DNA from: Malachius bipustulatus
Taxonomy: Eukaryota; Arthropoda; Insecta; Coleoptera; Melyridae
Assembly (NCBI GenBank): GCA_910589415.1
Contig: OU342632.1
Location: 45,993,341 to 46,057,340, forward strand
Direction: 5' to 3'
Length of the DNA stretch: 64,000 bases
Position numbers and translations under genes: made by a program. The first letter of the stretch is position 1; each line of letters begins with the position of its first letter. The notes beneath the pieces are model-generated. The model did no database searches. It saw only the letters and a list, made by a program, of their open reading frames with translations, and was not told where the DNA came from. Positions 59,671 through 64,000 of this stretch are shown in pieces.

Positions 59671-60399
59671 GGAACCTGTATTACCGACACTGACGCTTAC
59701 TAAGATAGCGCATTCTCATTCTAACAAAAAGTTGGGAATGTTAAATTTAACTTCAAAAACGTTTAGATTTTCAATGAACGTAGAGTTCCATGAGTCTGAA
59801 AATTCGCACAAAGTTTAGTGATATATCCGGGTATTTAGTTAAAGTGGTAAACTTTTACTGAGTTAGAGCAATGTCCCAACAATAGAATAACAGGGTTTCT
59901 ACTACCTAATCAGTTTCTACTTGTTCGCGCGTTGCCTAGAGATAAGCTTAATATTTTATTACTGGGATATTTTGGCCAAAAAATGCACTCAGCAGGCAAT
60001 TATGATTGCAGAAAATATACGGGACCTTGATGGCTTTTATTTTTTAAGGATCAGTAAGGGAGGGTCTTATATAGATCACTCTGTCGTTCGTGTCTATCAA
60101 CACCCTTTTTCTTAGTAACTGCGTTAAATATCGAGTTAAAAATTATAACAAATATTAAAGCCTACAGATTCGTAGACCGGTAATATTGTGTGTTGAAAAT
60201 CCACTGAAAGATGATTCCGTTTTGATTTCTATTCGTGTTAATATTTTGCTTAATTTTTCAAACTTCGCTTTTTTCCACTTACCTAAACCTATGACCAAGT
60301 GTGCCAAAAATATGACATCCATTTGTTGAAACTTCTCCATGTCAAGTAAACATCAACAATACATATAGTAAGCGTTAGTGTCGGTAATATAGGTACCCT
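59671..60399. mobile_element. TIR element, ~730 bp
   Basis: Left GTATTACCGACACTGACGCT followed by TACTA, inverted at the right as TAGTA and AGCGTTAGTGTCGGTAATAT. TIRs are about 30-35 bp. The interior has no intact ORF over 65 codons, so it is non-autonomous. Confidence 0.65.
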
Positions 60400-61199
60400 A
60401 TATATGATATAAATGAATTACACCTACACCCCCTCTTTTAAGGTGAATAGATAACTTTTTTACAGGCATTCGTGAACTGTCATGGCATTGGAAAGCACTT
60501 ATTGGCCACGATAAACATGATAAAAAAGATATATTAGAAGCATAAATGAAATTTCACTCATGGCCCTATAGTTGTAGTAAAGTTATGTATAGGTACACAT
60601 TTTATAAGAACTTTATTCCAGTTTTTATAATTTCTAGCTGTTTAACAAATAAACCAAATTGTAAATAAGTGCACTCATACTTCTTATTTACTAATAGACC
60701 TAGAACAAAGGCGGTTTAAAATTCGTTTGATATATTAATTGTTAATTTTTCATAGCGACAATCACATTTTGAAAAAAATTCACCACCTTTCTCTTTGTAA
60801 TACATTATGTAAATATATCTATAGGTAGGTATTTAAAGATCTACATTTTAGATTTAGTGTATTTAAAAATTCACAAATTGTATAAAATAACAGAACTGAC
60901 TTTAATTTGTAAAAAATATGTTACTAATGCTTGTTTTGTCTTATTATTTTGTTATACTTGATATTGTTGTTAGACTCATGTGCATCACTTGCCTTGCATT
61001 AATTTAATAAAACTTTTAATAAGACGTGTTTTGTTTTTAATTGCCTAGATACCTAGATACAATACTGTATAATACTTTTAAGTAAATCAAGCAGTATATA
61101 TTAGCTATAGTCCCAAAAATATACCAATTAGACTATACAGATGATTAGATTCATGTATGATTGCAATCTTAGCAATGGAACGTCAGAGCCTATAATCTT
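60400..61199. other. Intergenic, no gene recognised
   Basis: AT-rich spacer between the TIR element and the DNAJC21 upstream region. Confidence 0.45.
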
Positions 61200-61901
61200 C
61201 ATGACGCGTCATATTTGACGTCACTTCTCACCGTCAGTCGGTAGTCGGTACTCACAATCACAAGTCCTTCCTGATGTTTTTAATTCTGAGCAAAAAAAAA
61301 AAACTAATAACTCATCTGTCACTATGTCGAGTGTCGTCGCTGTCGTTAAGACAACTGACATTAACTTGATAGTTTGTTGATGTTCAAGTCAAGAAACCAG
61401 AAATATCAAAACAGAACAGAATTCAGAAATGAAAGATGAAAGTGTGAATGAAAGAAAGTTTTATTTTTTATTATTCAGTTGAATATTAAATATGGAATCT
61501 GTACCTATTTTATTTAATTAATAATTGGAAGAATATACCAGAATTATAAGAAAATAATTATAGAAGATATTTAATAATTTGGTTAGTTGAGACATGTACT
61601 TATATTCATACAATTATTGCATAAGATTAGATCATTGCAAAAGATTATTTGGCAGCCGCTTTTGCTTTAAGTTTCTTGCTAATAAAAAAATAAAGTACCT
61701 ACCAGGTACCGGTACCACCTAAACCGGTAACCTAATAATGAGTTTTGGCACATGCTATATAATCTTTTATAATGAAGCTTTTTAATATTAAATTTGCTGA
61801 ATTTAATGTATAATTTTTCCTCCAAAGACTGAAACCGAAACAGCTACCGCAGTTGCTAATTAGGAGTACCTATCTACAGTGACAGGCTTTCTACCTGTAA
61901 C
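61200..61901 (+). promoter_or_regulatory. Upstream/promoter region of DNAJC21 homologue
   Basis: It contains the palindrome ATGACGCGTCAT (61200-61211), then TGACGTCA, a full CRE/ATF-type site, at about 61217, and a TCAGTC initiator-like site at about 61235. If transcription starts there, the ~660 bp to the ATG must contain a 5' UTR intron or a long leader. A nearer start cannot be excluded. Confidence 0.35.
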
Positions 61902-63686
61902 ATGAAGTGCTATTATGAAGTGTTAGAAGTGCCTCGAGATGCCGACGACGCAACAATCAAGTCTTGTTACAAAAAATTGGCCCTGAGATGGCACCCTGAC
62001 AAGAATCTCGATAACCCGGAAGAGGCGAAGGAACAATTCCAGCTGCTACAGCAAGCCTACGATGTGTTGAGCGATCGACAAGAGAGAGCCTGGTACGACA
62101 GTCACCGTGAGCAGATTCTCAGATCAGCTGATTCAGAATTTGAAGACTCCTGTTTGAATGTGTATCAATATTTCACGACCAGCTGTTTTAAGGGATACGG
62201 AGCTGACGAAAAAGGTTTCTATACGGTTTATAGAAAAGTGTTTGAGGAAATTGCAAAAGAGGATCTAGAGTTTATGGAACATAAGGACGAGATGTTGGAA
62301 ATTCCTACATTCGGTGACTCCAAGAGTGACTATGACGAAGTGGTGGCACGATTTTATTCATACTGGTCTAACTATTTAACCAAAAAATCGTACGTTTGGC
62401 TAGATCCATACAAGAACACCGAAATAAGAGGTGGTAAGATATTGAAACTTATGGATAAAGAAAACAAGAAAATAAGACAGAAAGCTAAAAAAGAGAGAAA
62501 TGAAGAAGTTCGAAGTCTAGTGGCATTCGTGAGGAAACGAGATAAACGAGTTCAAGCGCAAATAAAATTACAAGAAGTGAAAAGATTGGAGAATAAGAAA
62601 AAATTCGAACAGATCAGCAAGCAAAAAAGATTGGAGAGGAAAAAACAATTGAACGAATCGGCAGTTCCTGAATGGTCGAATTTCGATAATCTCACACAAG
62701 AACTAGAACAAATAGAAAAACATTTAGCTAGTGAATTTGGTGAGGATTTATCCAACTCCGATGATGATAATGATGATATCTCAGAAGTCGATAGTTTATA
62801 TTGTTTAGCTTGTAATAAACCATTTAAAACCGATAAGTCATTCAAAAATCACGAATCTAGCAAAAAGCACCGAGAAAATGTTGAAAAGCTACGACAGAAA
62901 ATGATGGCCGATGAGAATTTTGATGAAAGCCTAGAAGAATATGACTCATGTCCTGAAAGTGTTGAAGATTATAACGAAAAAATAATCAAGAATTCCGAAT
63001 TGCCAGCCGACAACTTTGAAGAAGTTGCAAGTTCTTGTGAGTCGGATATAGGACTAGATGAAAAAATTAATAAAAGTATTGAAGACGATGTAACGAAAGA
63101 AAGAAATAGTTCTTCTGAGAGAAGGGATGAAGATAGCTCTTCAGGACCTGTTAAAAAATCTAAGAAAAATAAGAAACAGCAAAAGGTGTTACGGGTGGAA
63201 AATGAGAATGAAAATCATGACGCAATAGAGCCACTGAGTGACTCGAATGCCGAGTTCAAATCAGAGAGACCAAAAAGAAAAAATAAAAACAAATTAAAAC
63301 AAAATAAAGACACAATAACAACTAAAGCCGAAGGAGATGCTAACACCATCATTAATGGAGTTGAAGAAGTAGATCAAGATAAAAAATCTGAAGATTCGTC
63401 AGTTAATAATATTCAAACCTCTGAACTAAACAATACAGCTGCAAAATCCATGAAAAGTAAAAATGAAAAGAAGAAAGGTAAAGGAGCCTCAAATGAAGAC
63501 AAAAGTCAGTTAGATGCTGATAGTAGTGTAGATGTAAACCATGTTTGTGTGACATGTCAATCGAACTTTCTCTCAAAGAATAAGTTATTTGAGCACTTGA
63601 AGAAAACAGGTCATAGTGTGTATTTACCACCCACAACCAACACTAAAAAAGGAAAGAGCCGAAAAAGTAAAAGAAGTGAGTTATAA
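61902..63686 (+). CDS. DNAJC21: DnaJ homologue subfamily C member 21 (JJJ1-like)
   Basis: A single-exon gene of 594 codons. An N-terminal J domain (about 1-68) carries HPD at 31-33. It is followed by the family's conserved segment with YWSNYLTKKSYVWLDPY (about 165-185), a lysine/glutamate-rich helical region (about 185-260), a first C2H2 zinc finger (CLACNKPFKTDKSFKNH..., about 300-324), a long acidic/lysine-rich low-complexity region, and a second C2H2 finger near 549-571 (CVTCQSNFLSKNKLFEH). That is the exact order of DNAJC21/yeast Jjj1, which stimulates Hsp70 to release the Arx1-type export factor from cytoplasmic pre-60S ribosomes. It is slightly longer than the human protein (about 531 aa), mostly in the low-complexity part. 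The start is the first ATG, immediately at the J domain. Confidence 0.95.
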   Translation: MKCYYEVLEVPRDADDATIKSCYKKLALRWHPDKNLDNPEEAKEQFQLLQQAYDVLSDRQERAWYDSHREQILRSADSEFEDSCLNVYQYFTTSCFKGYGADEKGFYTVYRKVFEEIAKEDLEFMEHKDEMLEIPTFGDSKSDYDEVVARFYSYWSNYLTKKSYVWLDPYKNTEIRGGKILKLMDKENKKIRQKAKKERNEEVRSLVAFVRKRDKRVQAQIKLQEVKRLENKKKFEQISKQKRLERKKQLNESAVPEWSNFDNLTQELEQIEKHLASEFGEDLSNSDDDNDDISEVDSLYCLACNKPFKTDKSFKNHESSKKHRENVEKLRQKMMADENFDESLEEYDSCPESVEDYNEKIIKNSELPADNFEEVASSCESDIGLDEKINKSIEDDVTKERNSSSERRDEDSSSGPVKKSKKNKKQQKVLRVENENENHDAIEPLSDSNAEFKSERPKRKNKNKLKQNKDTITTKAEGDANTIINGVEEVDQDKKSEDSSVNNIQTSELNNTAAKSMKSKNEKKKGKGASNEDKSQLDADSSVDVNHVCVTCQSNFLSKNKLFEHLKKTGHSVYLPPTTNTKKGKSRKSKRSEL

Positions 63687-63840
63687 AAACAAGTGCAGTG
63701 TAACAAAAAATGAACTAGGAAAGTTTATTTAAGTTAGTAAACTTAATTTATTTTTGTTCTTTGTTTCAAGATACTTATAATGCTGTTTATATGTATTATT
63801 CTTAATGTATTGCATTGTATTTGATAAAATAGCTTAGGAA

Positions 63841-63846
63841 AATAAA
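63841..63846 (+). terminator. Poly(A) signal of DNAJC21 homologue
   Basis: AATAAA 155 bp after the stop codon, the first canonical hexamer downstream. Confidence 0.6.
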
Positions 63847-64000
63847 AATACAAATTTAAAAGTTGTTTGCTTTATATTATTTAAGTATATTAATTGAATA
63901 TAAAAAAATACAAAACTTAATGAAACGATAACATAATGTGATCTTTTTCTAAATTGAGTTGTCCGTTGGAATCTCACATTCTAGATTTTTACAGATTCAA

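Overview
This is insect nuclear DNA: AT-rich, with split genes carrying GT-AG introns, dense small inverted-repeat transposons, and metazoan gene families. The species cannot be fixed from the sequence. A c-type lysozyme cluster, many TACAGGGTG-type MITEs, a BEL/Pao retrotransposon and mariner relics fit a beetle or another insect with a moderately large, repeat-rich genome. All intact genes read on the + strand.

Layout. 1-8.4 kb: a MITE fragment interrupted by a hAT-type element with an 8-bp target duplication, a tRNA-derived SINE, several TIR elements and a 1-kb foldback. 8.4-47.3 kb: a tandem array of three four-exon c-type lysozyme genes (9142-12047, 36851-42219, 45362-47031). Each encodes a 142-aa secreted precursor with all eight cysteines and the catalytic Glu, but all three lack the catalytic Asp. 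The first inter-gene gap (12-36 kb) has been blown up by a 5'-truncated LINE, foldbacks, an RNase H relic, a ~93-bp satellite, a mariner relic and a BEL/Pao element whose LTRs are identical but whose integrase core is deleted. Intron 3 of the second lysozyme carries three more foldbacks, absent from the paralogous introns.

47-55 kb: no gene is recognised. A short tandem array at 49.26-49.84 kb carries three degenerate type I hammerhead-ribozyme-like motifs on the minus strand. Two foldbacks, a TIR element and a long CT microsatellite follow. 55.7-58.0 kb: a three-exon gene for a secreted/type I membrane leucine-rich-repeat protein of 712 aa. 58.6-60.4 kb: two more inverted-repeat elements. 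61.9-63.7 kb: a single-exon DNAJC21 (JJJ1) homologue, a J-domain co-chaperone of 60S ribosome maturation.

The lysozymes are a recent duplicate family, probably of immune or digestive function. Their exons form a mosaic: the 5' half of copy 1 matches copy 3 and the 3' half matches copy 2, which points to gene conversion or unequal exchange. The LRR receptor and DNAJC21 are single-copy genes with no evident functional link to the array.
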